Position numbers and translations under genes: made by a program
Source: Clostridia bacterium
Lineage (GTDB): Bacteria; Bacillota_A; Clostridia; Oscillospirales; CAG-272
Length of the DNA: 5,776 bases
NCBI GenBank assembly: GCA_017395725.1
Contig: JAFQOB010000297.1
Span: forward strand, 1 to 5,776
Direction of reading: 5' to 3'
Shown here: positions 5,773 through 5,776 of the stretch, one piece after another
How the letters are laid out: each line of letters opens with the position of its first letter
Numbering within the stretch: position 1 is the stretch's first letter
Notes under the pieces: generated by a model
What the model was told of the DNA's origin: nothing
The model's input: only the letters and a program-made list of their open reading frames with translations
Databases searched by the model: none

Positions 5773-5776
5773 TCCT
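5773..5776 (-). promoter_or_regulatory. Ribosome binding site of the HTH-glmM fusion
   Basis: AGGA on the minus strand, 6 nt before ATG 5766, at the very edge of the window. It supports initiation in front of the HTH domain rather than at the mutase domain. The promoter and any leader RNA are not in the window. Confidence 0.65.

Overview
The window looks like a chromosomal segment from a low-to-moderate GC Firmicute, most likely a Clostridia-type gut bacterium. The reasons are strong AGGAG-type ribosome binding sites, short intergenic gaps, a YozG-like small Cro/CI regulator paired with a DUF2975 membrane protein, and a glmM-glmS pair. No phage, transposase, tRNA, rRNA or CRISPR signal was seen. 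The species cannot be named from sequence alone.

Layout. Positions 1-2026 hold a plus-strand operon of three genes: the 3' end of a DUF2975-like membrane protein (1-204), a 66-residue XRE/Cro-type regulator closely resembling Bacillus YozG (216-416), and a 525-residue polytopic membrane protein of the DUF4153/DUF4173 type (449-2026). Positions 2027-2283 are a convergent intergenic region. It holds a small hyphenated palindrome (2035-2056) and a two-copy tandem duplication. Each repeat unit consists of the last ~27 codons of glmS plus its hairpin terminator; the outer copy is a frameshifted remnant. Positions 2284-5766 hold a minus-strand pair, glmM then glmS, with a 12-nt gap.

How the genes work together. 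GlmS makes glucosamine-6-phosphate from fructose-6-phosphate and glutamine. GlmM converts it to glucosamine-1-phosphate for UDP-GlcNAc and hence peptidoglycan. The most notable item is that GlmM carries an in-frame N-terminal XRE-type DNA-binding domain (residues ~1-65) ahead of a full-length, apparently active mutase (residues ~87-546). No ATG or GTG start is available at the usual GlmM N-terminus. This suggests a fused enzyme-regulator, possibly one that reports amino-sugar flux to transcription. There is no room for a glmS ribozyme directly upstream of glmS. The plus-strand operon looks like a regulator plus membrane-protein module of unknown function.
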